Shown: in pieces, positions 29,397 to 38,253 of the stretch
How the letters are laid out: each line of letters starts with the position of its first letter
How positions within the stretch are numbered: position 1 is the stretch's first letter
Source of the DNA: Halanaerobium saccharolyticum
GTDB lineage: Bacteria; Bacillota; Halanaerobiia; Halanaerobiales; Halanaerobiaceae
Reading direction: 5' to 3'
Length of the DNA: 64,000 nucleotides
NCBI RefSeq assembly: GCF_003053565.1
Contig: NZ_QAXS01000001.1
Span: 124,001 to 188,000 of the forward strand
The notes under the pieces: generated by a model
Seen by the model: the letters and a program-made list of their open reading frames with translations, nothing else
Databases searched by the model: none
What the model was told of the DNA's origin: nothing
Made by a program: the position numbers and the translations under genes

Positions 29397-30680
29397 ATGG
29401 AAAATAGTTTCGAATCAGCATTTGAGCTGCATAATTTGCAGGAGTGGTTTCATGTCTATGATCTGCAGACAAAGGAGATTTATTTATTAGCCTTCTTTTT
29501 GGTGCTGGCAATGCTGGCGATAATTGTTTCTAAAAAATATAACCTGCCGATTGTTGTAGGCTATGTATTATTTGGTATAGTAATCAGTCCGGATATTTTA
29601 AACTTAATTCCCTTTTTAGAAAGTGAATTTCACAGCTGGTATGAGTTCTTGATTATCAAACTGGATTATATAACTCAAATTGCACTGGCTTTTATTGTTT
29701 TCACGATCGGGAGTGAACTCTCGCTGAGAACATTCAGGCGGCTGGGAAAGAGTATTTATCTAATAACTATTCTGGAAGCTCTGGGAGGAGCTGTTATTTC
29801 AGCGCTGGCAGTTTATCTGGTTGGAGCTCCAATTTATATGGCACTTCTTTTAGGTGCTATTGCTGCAGCTTCCGCCCCGGCCTCAACGATTATGGTTTTA
29901 AAGGAATATAATGCTGAAGGGCCTCTGAGTTCAACTCTGATGGCGGTCGTTGGTCTGGATAATACTCTGGCTTTAATACTTTTTGCGCTAATTAGTCCGG
30001 TTGCAATGATGTTTATTGGAACGGGAGAAGCGCTGTCTTTTCAGCTTTTATTGACTCCTGTTGTAGAAATTTCAGCAGCTATTTTAATTGGTCTGGTAAT
30101 TGGATATTTAACCCAGCATTATATCAGTATGGTTGATGATAAAACTAAAAAGGTAGTTGCAATGTTGACTTCAGTAGTTCTCAGTTCAGCACTCAGCCTG
30201 GTTTTTGGGCTGTCATCACTGATTGCTAACCTGGCACTTGGATTTGCCATCAGAAACTTTGCTGAAAAGAATCTGGAAATTTCAGAATATCTCGATACAC
30301 TGACAATTCCACTGTATGCAATGTTTTTCATCTTTGCTGGTGCTGAAATTAGATTTTCACAGATGGGATCAACGGTTTTTTTAATTACAGCTCTGGTTTT
30401 TTTGATTTCCCGAATTATTGGTAAGTACGGGGGAGCAATTTTAGCAGGTCGTTTTTCAGATGCGGCTCCAGTAGTTAAAAAATATATTGGTCTCGGTTTG
30501 TTTCCACAGGGAGGGGTTGCCATTGCTCTTGCCTTTTCTGTCCAGAAACAGTTTACCCAGATTCCGGATGCATCGCTGATGATTTTTAACATGGTGATTC
30601 TGACAGCAGCATTGACTGAGATTTTTGGTCCTTTATTCACTAAGGAAGCGGTAATTAGATCGGGAGAAGCGGAGGAATAA
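29397..30680 (+). CDS. Cation:proton antiporter, CPA2 family (paralogue 2, DD motif changed to DN)
   Basis: The 427-residue protein aligns along its full length to the preceding gene (IPIVVGYVLFGIVISPDI-like start, TIGSELSLRTFRRLGKSIY, YNAEGPLSSTLMAVVGLDN). The main difference lies in the ion-binding core: VGLDNTLALIL replaces the Asp-Asp pair with Asp188-Asn189, so the residue expected to be essential in NapA/NhaA-type transporters is Asn. GAGGTG precedes the ATG 58 bases after paralogue 1. It may use a different coupling mode or ion, or form a heterodimer with the first copy. Confidence 0.87.
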   Translation: MENSFESAFELHNLQEWFHVYDLQTKEIYLLAFFLVLAMLAIIVSKKYNLPIVVGYVLFGIVISPDILNLIPFLESEFHSWYEFLIIKLDYITQIALAFIVFTIGSELSLRTFRRLGKSIYLITILEALGGAVISALAVYLVGAPIYMALLLGAIAAASAPASTIMVLKEYNAEGPLSSTLMAVVGLDNTLALILFALISPVAMMFIGTGEALSFQLLLTPVVEISAAILIGLVIGYLTQHYISMVDDKTKKVVAMLTSVVLSSALSLVFGLSSLIANLALGFAIRNFAEKNLEISEYLDTLTIPLYAMFFIFAGAEIRFSQMGSTVFLITALVFLISRIIGKYGGAILAGRFSDAAPVVKKYIGLGLFPQGGVAIALAFSVQKQFTQIPDASLMIFNMVILTAALTEIFGPLFTKEAVIRSGEAEE

Positions 30681-30812
30681 ATGATCAATTAAAACAGCAG
30701 GAATCATTGTCTTTTTAGAGAAATTATATTGTAGAGCGAATGTGTTTTAAAGTACTGTTATGTAAATGCTTATTCAATACAGACAGTGTTATTATAAGGA
30801 AGGAGTATGCTA

Positions 30813-31847
30813 TTGAATCTTTTGAATAAATTTAGTAAGAAAATTGCGATTGACTTAGGAACGGCTACTGTTATTATTTACGAAAGTGACAAAGGGATAG
30901 TTCTGCAGGAACCATCTTTTGTGGCTATTGACTCCAAATCAAATAAAGTGATTGCAGTTGGAGAAGAAGCAAGGAGAATGCTTGGACGGACTCCAGCTAA
31001 TATTGATGTTGTCAGACCATTAAAAGATGGTGTGATAGCAAATTTTGAGGTAGCGGAGATGATGCTCAAAAGCTTTTTGAAAAAAGTTGGAGTTAAGAGC
31101 AGGTTTATTAAACCACTAATTATGGTCTGTATTCCGGTAGGTGTGACAGGAGTAGAGAGTCGGGCAGTTCTTGAGGCAGCAGTACAGGTGGGTGCCCGTA
31201 AGGCATTTTTGATCGAAGAACCGGTGGCAGCTGCGATTGGAGCCGGCCTCAGAATCGAGAAAGCAGAAGGAAATATGGTTATTGATATAGGTGGGGGAAC
31301 AACAGAAATAGCAGTTCTTTCACTTGGAGGAATAGTAGTTGGTGAGTCAATTAGAGTCGGTGGTGACAAATTTGATGAAGCTCTGGTACGCTATGTTCGA
31401 GAAAATTATAACTTAGTTATTGGAGAATCTACTGCCGAAGAGATTAAAATTAACATTGGTAGTGCAGATCCTAATTATTCTGCTAAATTTGAAGTCAAAG
31501 GAAGGGATCTGATGTCAGGTCTGCCCCGCCATATAGAGTTGTCAGCAGAAGAAACCAACAAAGCATTTAAGGAACTGCTGGATAATATTGGTCAGGCTGC
31601 CAGAAGGGTTCTGGAAAAAACTCCCCCAGAATTATCAGCTGATATAGTTGAAAAGGGAATTATCCTAACAGGTGGTGGCTCACTGCTTGAAGGCCTGGAT
31701 AAGTTTATCAGCAGTCAGACAGAGGTTGGTGCTTTTGTAACTGATGATCCACTGGTTTGTGTGGCAGAAGGGACAGGTCAGGCTTTAAGCGAACTGGACA
31801 AGATATCCAATGTTTTAAGCACAGGTGAGCAGGGCATGTTATCGTAA
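30813..31847 (+). CDS. mreB: Rod-shape-determining actin homologue MreB
   Basis: The cytoskeletal ATPase of about 344 residues organises lateral wall synthesis. The actin-fold nucleotide motifs are present: phosphate 1 IAIDLGTATVIIY, phosphate 2 VIDIGGGTTEIAVLSLGG and the adenosine motif GIILTGGGSLLEGL; PEPVAAAIGAG-like EEPVAAAIGAGL is also typical. TTG 30813 or ATG 30807 may be the start; AAGGAAGGAG favours TTG by spacing. Neither mreC nor mreD follows. Instead the gene leads the outer-membrane cluster. Mbl-type paralogues cannot be separated by eye. Confidence 0.93.
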   Translation: MNLLNKFSKKIAIDLGTATVIIYESDKGIVLQEPSFVAIDSKSNKVIAVGEEARRMLGRTPANIDVVRPLKDGVIANFEVAEMMLKSFLKKVGVKSRFIKPLIMVCIPVGVTGVESRAVLEAAVQVGARKAFLIEEPVAAAIGAGLRIEKAEGNMVIDIGGGTTEIAVLSLGGIVVGESIRVGGDKFDEALVRYVRENYNLVIGESTAEEIKINIGSADPNYSAKFEVKGRDLMSGLPRHIELSAEETNKAFKELLDNIGQAARRVLEKTPPELSADIVEKGIILTGGGSLLEGLDKFISSQTEVGAFVTDDPLVCVAEGTGQALSELDKISNVLSTGEQGMLS

Positions 31848-31869
31848 AAGTAACTGGAGAGTGATTTAA

Positions 31870-33777
31870 TTGAAAAAAAAGACAGCTAAAATTTTATTTC
31901 ATATTTTAATAGTTCTTATTCTTATCAATACCCCAGTACTTGCAGCAGAAGAGATAATGCCTTTAGATGAAGTAAAAGCTGGAATGACAGGTTATGGAAA
32001 GACTGTTTTTTCTGGCAGTGAAATAGAAAAATTTGAAATTGAAATTATTGATGTATTGGATAACCGCAGTTTAGATGAAGATTTAATTTTAATTAAATTG
32101 ACGGGGGATAAGGTAGAGGAATACGGAGGTATTGCTGCCGGAATGAGCGGCAGCCCTATCTATCTTGATGACCAACTAATTGGTGCCATTGGTTACGGCT
32201 GGAATAACAGTGACCACCGCTATGGTCTGGTTACCCCAATCGAGAGAATGTTAAAACTTCTGGATAATAATGAAGTTGAAAAAAGCAGTGGTAATATTAG
32301 TGATCTTGAGTTTGAGCTGGAAGAATTTAATCCAGGGGAGAATATTATTAGGTCAGAGAGTCCGATTATGGTCAGCGGTATTAATGGGAGAGCTTTAGAG
32401 AGGCTGGAAAAAAATCTGGCTGAATTAAATCTGGATGTGGTTCCAGGTTCCGGGATTGAAGAGGCAGATAAAAGTAACGCGAGGCCGGAACCAGGAGAGG
32501 CAATCGCAGTTCAGCTGGTAAGGGGAGATATAAGTGTCGCTTCTATTGGGACTTTGACTTATGTCGACCGGGGTCAGTTTTTGGCTTTTGGTCATCCGTT
32601 TACCAACCGGGGTGAGGTTAATTATCTTTTAAGTAGAGCTAACATTAATGCAGTAATTCCCAGCACAGAGCAGCCTTTTAAACTTGGATCACCATATAAC
32701 AGGCTTTTAGGTTCTGTAACTCAGGACAGAGGTGCTGGAGTTGCCGGAAGAATAGACACTTATCCCAGAATTACCCCTCTGTACATTTCCATTTCTGAAA
32801 ACGGCAGACTGCTTAAAGAAGTAAGTCTGCAGATTATAAATGATGAATATTTTTTCTCTTCGCTGGCTAATAGTGCAGCTTTACAGGCGGTTGACTCCGC
32901 GCTGGACAGGATTGGACCGGGTTCAGCTGAATCGAAACTTAAAATTATGGGAAGAGGCCTGCCACAGCTGCAGGTAGAATCAAGCAATATGTATTACAGC
33001 CAGAATGATATCGGCAGTATGGCCCTTTATGATTTTTCTCAGCTTTTAGATTTGATTTTAACCAATCCTTTTGAAGAGATCAATTTAATCGATATTCGAC
33101 TGGAGCTGGACTTTAATAAAAGTGACAGTGTGGCTTTGATTCAGGAAGCAAAAGTTTTAAATGATGAGATTTATCCTGGAGATGAGCTGGATGTAGAAGT
33201 GACTTTACACCGCTATCGGAATGGAACTGAGACCAAGAATCTATCACTGAAAGTGCCTGAAGATGTAGAACCAGGTATTGCGACACTTTTTGTTGATGGC
33301 GGCTACACCGGTGAGACTATGAGGCCGGATGAAACTTCAGCTCAGATGCAGAGTAGTGGCGGTTTAAACGAAGCAGAGATTTCAGGTCACAAAAGTTTTG
33401 AGTCAATGCTTGATTCATACCTGGATTCTCCTGACAATAATGATGTTATTTTACAGTTATATCCTTCTTATGCTGCGCCTATCTATCAGGAAAGCAGTGA
33501 GGAGGCTCCCAGACATGATTATGAGGAAGATGCCGCTGCAGGTGATGCAGCAGAAACTAATCCAACAGAAAAAAGCCCGGAAGGGACTGATGAATTAGAG
33601 AATCTGGATGAAGAGATCAAAGAACGTTTTTCCACTGATTATGTTCTGGAGGGGAGTCTAAATCTTGATCTGGAAATTATGGACCCGGCAAACAGGGACA
33701 GTTCAGAGGCAGGTGAAGGAAATTCTGCGGCAGTAGAAAAATCCGCAGGAGAGGTAAATAACAGAGAAAATCAGTAA
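31870..33777 (+). CDS. SpoIVB-type peptidase S55 domain protein, exported
   Basis: The 635-residue protein has an N-terminal signal or anchor (ILFHILIVLILINTPVLAAEE). A domain with PLDEVKAGMTGYGKTVFSG and the diagnostic GIAAGMSGSPIYLDDQLIGAIGYG follows; the Ser in GMSGSP is the nucleophile of S55 serine peptidases (SpoIVB). A further conserved segment, RGQFLAFGHPF, fits the same family. The C-terminal third is acidic (EEDAAAGDAAETNPTEKS) and low-complexity. SpoIVB itself acts in sporulation signalling; a place between mreB and tamB suggests an envelope-assembly or quality-control protease instead. TTG 31870 follows GGAGAGTGA. Confidence 0.75.
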   Translation: MKKKTAKILFHILIVLILINTPVLAAEEIMPLDEVKAGMTGYGKTVFSGSEIEKFEIEIIDVLDNRSLDEDLILIKLTGDKVEEYGGIAAGMSGSPIYLDDQLIGAIGYGWNNSDHRYGLVTPIERMLKLLDNNEVEKSSGNISDLEFELEEFNPGENIIRSESPIMVSGINGRALERLEKNLAELNLDVVPGSGIEEADKSNARPEPGEAIAVQLVRGDISVASIGTLTYVDRGQFLAFGHPFTNRGEVNYLLSRANINAVIPSTEQPFKLGSPYNRLLGSVTQDRGAGVAGRIDTYPRITPLYISISENGRLLKEVSLQIINDEYFFSSLANSAALQAVDSALDRIGPGSAESKLKIMGRGLPQLQVESSNMYYSQNDIGSMALYDFSQLLDLILTNPFEEINLIDIRLELDFNKSDSVALIQEAKVLNDEIYPGDELDVEVTLHRYRNGTETKNLSLKVPEDVEPGIATLFVDGGYTGETMRPDETSAQMQSSGGLNEAEISGHKSFESMLDSYLDSPDNNDVILQLYPSYAAPIYQESSEEAPRHDYEEDAAAGDAAETNPTEKSPEGTDELENLDEEIKERFSTDYVLEGSLNLDLEIMDPANRDSSEAGEGNSAAVEKSAGEVNNRENQ

Positions 33778-33817
33778 AGATTAGATTTTACTGAGAGCTT
33801 TCTATGGAGGTTTTTAA

Positions 33818-36800
33818 ATGGATAAGCAAATAAAATATCTTTTGGGGGTTTTAATCTTACTGTTTATTTCAGCCTATTTTTTGAGCCTGCTGAGTGGGCT
33901 CCCCCAATATTTTAAAGATGATATTATTGCTTTTCTGGAAGAAAGATTTAATGGTGAAATTTCTTTCAGCTCTGTCTCTTTATGGCCTCTAAATCGAATT
34001 CGACTCAAGCAGTTTGAATTTACAGCCGGTGATGGTAGTTCTTTTAAAGCTGAAGCTCTGAATTTAGACTACAGTCTTAATTTCAGAGATGATGAAATAA
34101 TAGAAATTGAGTTCATTGAACTTTTGGGAGCTGAAATCAAAGTCCAGGATCAGTTTGAGCAGCTTCTTAGTTTAAGTAATAATTTAGATGATTCGCAAAA
34201 TCAGAGAACTGACCTGAAAAATGCTGATTTTATAGCTGAACTTAATTTACCTGATTTTTTGTCAGATTTAAAGGTCAACATTAGAGATTCCAGTTTGAAT
34301 TTGGACTCTGGAGAAATTGATCTGGAATTAACTGATCTTCAGCTCGGCCTGGCCGCAGAAGCAGGCAGTGTTTATAGCCTAAACATCACTACAGCTCTGC
34401 AGCTCAATCAACTGCAGCTGGCTGAGGGGCAGAATATAAATAATTTTAGTTTAAGTAGCCTGGACCTGCAGTTTGACCGGGATAATTCCGAGGCAGAACT
34501 CTATTTTAATGCCAGAGATTTCAGCCTGGCAGAGATAGTAGATAATGCCGCTCTTTCTGATCTTAATTATCAGGGGTTTAAGCTTGATCTGCAGAGCTTA
34601 AAAGGTCTCAGCTCAGCCAGAGGAGAGCTCAAATTTAAGGACTTTAGGCTGCAGAATTATAAAGGCCAGCTTGATCTTGAAAACTTAGAGCTTGCGAGCA
34701 GCTATAGTTCTCAAGCTGAAGCGGGAGAAAAAATAAATTTAACTGCTCCTGCCTTAAATATTAAGCTTGCAGGTCCTGAAATGAAACTTTCAATTGCTGA
34801 AAGTAGAATTTTTCTGGATCAAAATCCAGTTGATTTTAGTTTTAACTGGAATCAGACTCAGGATTATGAGCTGAAAGTGGCGGCTCAGGAATTTAACTTT
34901 GATTATAATTTTTTAAGTCCTTATTTAACTGAAGCTAATTTTGATTTTGACCTTCAGCTGGCTGCAGAGTCGAATCAGATTCAAACAGCCACCGCAGAAG
35001 TTTCAGCCTCCGAATTGAGCAGTGATTATTCTGATTTGCAGCGGGCTGAGCTTTCTTTAATGCTTGATCAAAAAGAGCTTTTTGTCAGAAAAGCAGAATT
35101 TATCATGGCAGAGGAAAATCGGCTTAATTTAAGAGGAAGCTATAATTTGGCCGAAAAAAACTATCTGTTGAGCGCTGAAGCAGAAGATTTTATTATTTCT
35201 GATGAGATACTTTCTCAGCTCAGTCAGCTAGAATACCTTAAAAATAATAATTACCTCAGTCAGATAGACAGAATAAAAGATAGAAATTTAAACTTTAGAA
35301 TTGATACAGCTGGAATCTATAATGGAATCGAAGCTATTTCAGCAAATGGGGATTTTAATTTAGCTTTTAAAACAGCTGCTTCAAACTCAGATTTTGAAGT
35401 GGACAGTTCTTTCTGGTATACCGATAATAAGCTTTTTCTCAATTCTTTAAAAGTTAATTCTGATTTTGGTCGGCTGGATTTAATGGGAGAGCTGGATTTC
35501 GATACAGAATCAGTACAGCTTCGATATGCAGCCCAAAATCTGGAAGCTGATCTACTTAATGAGTTTACAGCTGATAATTCAGAACTTTTAAAGGAACTTG
35601 ATTCTGATATAGATCATTTAGAGGGGTCAATTTCTAATTCTTTTAGCAGTCCATCAGCCAGCATTCATCTTAAAATGTCAGAGCTGAATTACGATAGTTA
35701 CCAGCTTAAGGATTTAAACTTATCGGCAGCCTATGAAAATGATAATTTGAAAATCAATAATTTTCAGGCAGGGATTGCTCAGGCAGAAATTTCTGCTTCA
35801 GGTGAGATCAGAAAAATTTCCAGTCTGGATCAGGCGGAGCTTGAGCTTGAGCTCAACAGCCAGGATCTTTACTTTCAGGATCTAGCGGATTTTAGTTCGC
35901 AAAATATTCCTTTAAATGGTGAGGTTCAGCTGCAGGCAGAAATTAGCGGCAGTCTGGCTGATTATGATCTTGATTTGAAGTTTGCAGCCGGCAGCAGCAT
36001 TCTGCAGTTAGATGGACAGGAGATCGAGTTTTCTAAATTGGAAGCTGAAATCAGCAGAACTAATGGTGATTTTATAGTTGAAAATTTAACTGCTGAGCAG
36101 CAGAATTTAAGTCTCAAGGCAGCGGGCAGCTTTAACTTTGAAGAAGGTTTTGATATTGGTTTAAGCCTCAGTGGTTTTGAAGCTGCAGATTATCTGACAA
36201 ACTATCAGTATGCTGCTGATATTGAGGGCAGCCTCTCTCTGGAGGGACGGCTGAGTGGTGAGCTGGAAGCTCCGGTCTTTGATTTTCAGCTTGAATCTCA
36301 AAACTTGAGTTTTGCCGAGCTGGATCTGGAAATTGCTGATAATTCTCTCAGCTTTAGAGTTAATGAAAATAAAATTTTAATTGAGCGGTTTGATTTTACT
36401 GCTGATTCAGGCAGCTATAATTTAACCGGTCAAATATTTGATATAAATAGTAATTTAAAAAGTGATTTAAAGCTTGAATTGATCGAGGTTCCTACCAGAG
36501 AGTTAACACTTAAATTTATTGATTTTTATCCTCTGGTCTCTGAACTCATTTTTGTAGGAAATGTAGACTTTAATTCTCAGGGAACAGATTATCAGGCCGA
36601 GCTGGATCTAAGCGCCAGTTCGCAATCAACTCAGGGAAGTCTAAATTTAAAAGGAACAGTTAACGATAATCTTGCTCTCGACTTTGAGGGTTCAGATATT
36701 GAAGTTGATTTTAATTCCAGACAGTATGACTTTAATCTTAATTTAAAAAGTTTAGTTGATTTTAGTGGTACAGTAGAAGGAAGTGTTAGTTCTCCGGTTC

Positions 36801-38242
36801 TTAGAGTAGATCATAACCTGCGGGAACTGAGTGTCAACAATAATCTGCTGGATGAGGTCAGAGGAGAAGTCATAGTTGAGGGCAGCAGAAGGTTTTCAAT
36901 CTCCGAAAGTATTAATTACCGTGGGGGAGGAAGCCTCAACCTGGATGGCAGTTATTCACTGGTTGATCAGGAACTAAATCTGAGCACAAATCTGGAGTCA
37001 CTGCCGCTTGGTTTTCTGGTGTCTTTTCTGGGAGAAGGATATTCTGCTTCCGGTAGAATTAATGGTTCTTTTAGAGCCGAAGGCAGTCTGGAATCTCCAA
37101 CATTAAGTGGTGAGCTTGATCTGGAAGCTGAGACACTGGAGCTTGGACTTACAGACCCAATTGAAGATCTGGATTTAAAAGTTAATCTTCAGGATAGAAG
37201 TGCGGTTATTGATAATCTAAACGGCCGTTTTGCTGAAGGTGATTTCAGGATTGAGGGAGCTTTAAATCTATCTGATCTGGAAAATGCCTGGGATTTATCA
37301 CTGAGTGGTCAGAAGCTTTATTTTGAACAGGGTTCACTTGCAGGTGACTTTGACGCAGAGCTTAACTTTACCGGTCCCCTGGCTAATCCTCTACTTAAGG
37401 GAGATCTGCTCGTCTATGATTTTGTGATTGGAATCCCTTTTGAATGGCCAGAAAACGAGGTTGATCCCGATGCTTTTGTTCCGAAAATCAATCTGAACAT
37501 CAGACCGGGTGAAAATGTCAGGGTTGAGGATGAAAATATGGAAATTCTGGTGGAAACAGGGAGCTTAAATCTTCAGTTTAACAATCAGCTTGAGGATCCA
37601 CTGACAATGGAAGGCCGCCTGCGTAGTGAGGAAGGTACTTTTACTTATTACAATTCTCGCTTCAATCTGGTAAGTGCAGAAGCAGTCTTTACTCCGGTTG
37701 ATGAGGGTGATATTCCAACTCTTAATGTTAATGCGGTGACCTATGCTGGTGGAAATGAAATCAACATCAATTTAACCGGACCTGCAGATGATATGCGGAT
37801 AAATTTAACTTCTGATTCTGATCTAACAGAAGAAGAGATTTTAAATCTACTTTCTACCCGCGGCGCCCTGGGCTCTGCTATAATCGGGGGAGAGGATATA
37901 GGGATTCAAAATATTATCTGGCAGGAGCTAATGCGGGTTGTCAACTCATTTCTGCAGCGGGGAGTAATTTCTGATCTGGAGTCAGATGTTGCTACGATTT
38001 TCTCCCTTGATAGAGCAGAGATTGATGCTTTTCAGTATGGTCTGGAGAGAGAATTTGCTATTTATTTAGGGAAAAATATTACAGATAAACTTTATTTAGA
38101 GTATGCTTCCTTCTTTGATGAAGAAGGACGCCGGGGAGAAATATCTTTTCAATATAAATTGACAGAACCCACAGTTTTAAAGGGTACTTATTTTGGAGAT
38201 GAGGAATATCAGATTAGTATAGAAACAGAAATTGAATTTTAG
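33818..38242 (+). CDS. tamB: TamB-like translocation/assembly (DUF490) protein, AsmA-like lipid-transport fold
   Basis: The 1474-residue protein has one N-terminal membrane anchor (YLLGVLILLFISAYFLSLLSG), a long repetitive beta-rich middle region of AsmA/YhdP-like type and the C-terminal TamB/DUF490 domain (about 1180-1474). The latter has INLTGPADDMRINLTSDSDL and EEEILNLLSTRGALG and ends in short beta strands (YQISIETEIEF). TamB family proteins span the periplasm and are linked to outer-membrane protein assembly and to phospholipid transport. GGAGG precedes the ATG; the next gene, 11 bases downstream, encodes the BamA/TamA partner, a typical pairing. Confidence 0.9.
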   Translation: MDKQIKYLLGVLILLFISAYFLSLLSGLPQYFKDDIIAFLEERFNGEISFSSVSLWPLNRIRLKQFEFTAGDGSSFKAEALNLDYSLNFRDDEIIEIEFIELLGAEIKVQDQFEQLLSLSNNLDDSQNQRTDLKNADFIAELNLPDFLSDLKVNIRDSSLNLDSGEIDLELTDLQLGLAAEAGSVYSLNITTALQLNQLQLAEGQNINNFSLSSLDLQFDRDNSEAELYFNARDFSLAEIVDNAALSDLNYQGFKLDLQSLKGLSSARGELKFKDFRLQNYKGQLDLENLELASSYSSQAEAGEKINLTAPALNIKLAGPEMKLSIAESRIFLDQNPVDFSFNWNQTQDYELKVAAQEFNFDYNFLSPYLTEANFDFDLQLAAESNQIQTATAEVSASELSSDYSDLQRAELSLMLDQKELFVRKAEFIMAEENRLNLRGSYNLAEKNYLLSAEAEDFIISDEILSQLSQLEYLKNNNYLSQIDRIKDRNLNFRIDTAGIYNGIEAISANGDFNLAFKTAASNSDFEVDSSFWYTDNKLFLNSLKVNSDFGRLDLMGELDFDTESVQLRYAAQNLEADLLNEFTADNSELLKELDSDIDHLEGSISNSFSSPSASIHLKMSELNYDSYQLKDLNLSAAYENDNLKINNFQAGIAQAEISASGEIRKISSLDQAELELELNSQDLYFQDLADFSSQNIPLNGEVQLQAEISGSLADYDLDLKFAAGSSILQLDGQEIEFSKLEAEISRTNGDFIVENLTAEQQNLSLKAAGSFNFEEGFDIGLSLSGFEAADYLTNYQYAADIEGSLSLEGRLSGELEAPVFDFQLESQNLSFAELDLEIADNSLSFRVNENKILIERFDFTADSGSYNLTGQIFDINSNLKSDLKLELIEVPTRELTLKFIDFYPLVSELIFVGNVDFNSQGTDYQAELDLSASSQSTQGSLNLKGTVNDNLALDFEGSDIEVDFNSRQYDFNLNLKSLVDFSGTVEGSVSSPVLRVDHNLRELSVNNNLLDEVRGEVIVEGSRRFSISESINYRGGGSLNLDGSYSLVDQELNLSTNLESLPLGFLVSFLGEGYSASGRINGSFRAEGSLESPTLSGELDLEAETLELGLTDPIEDLDLKVNLQDRSAVIDNLNGRFAEGDFRIEGALNLSDLENAWDLSLSGQKLYFEQGSLAGDFDAELNFTGPLANPLLKGDLLVYDFVIGIPFEWPENEVDPDAFVPKINLNIRPGENVRVEDENMEILVETGSLNLQFNNQLEDPLTMEGRLRSEEGTFTYYNSRFNLVSAEAVFTPVDEGDIPTLNVNAVTYAGGNEININLTGPADDMRINLTSDSDLTEEEILNLLSTRGALGSAIIGGEDIGIQNIIWQELMRVVNSFLQRGVISDLESDVATIFSLDRAEIDAFQYGLEREFAIYLGKNITDKLYLEYASFFDEEGRRGEISFQYKLTEPTVLKGTYFGDEEYQISIETEIEF

Positions 38243-38253
38243 GAGGCAGAGAA

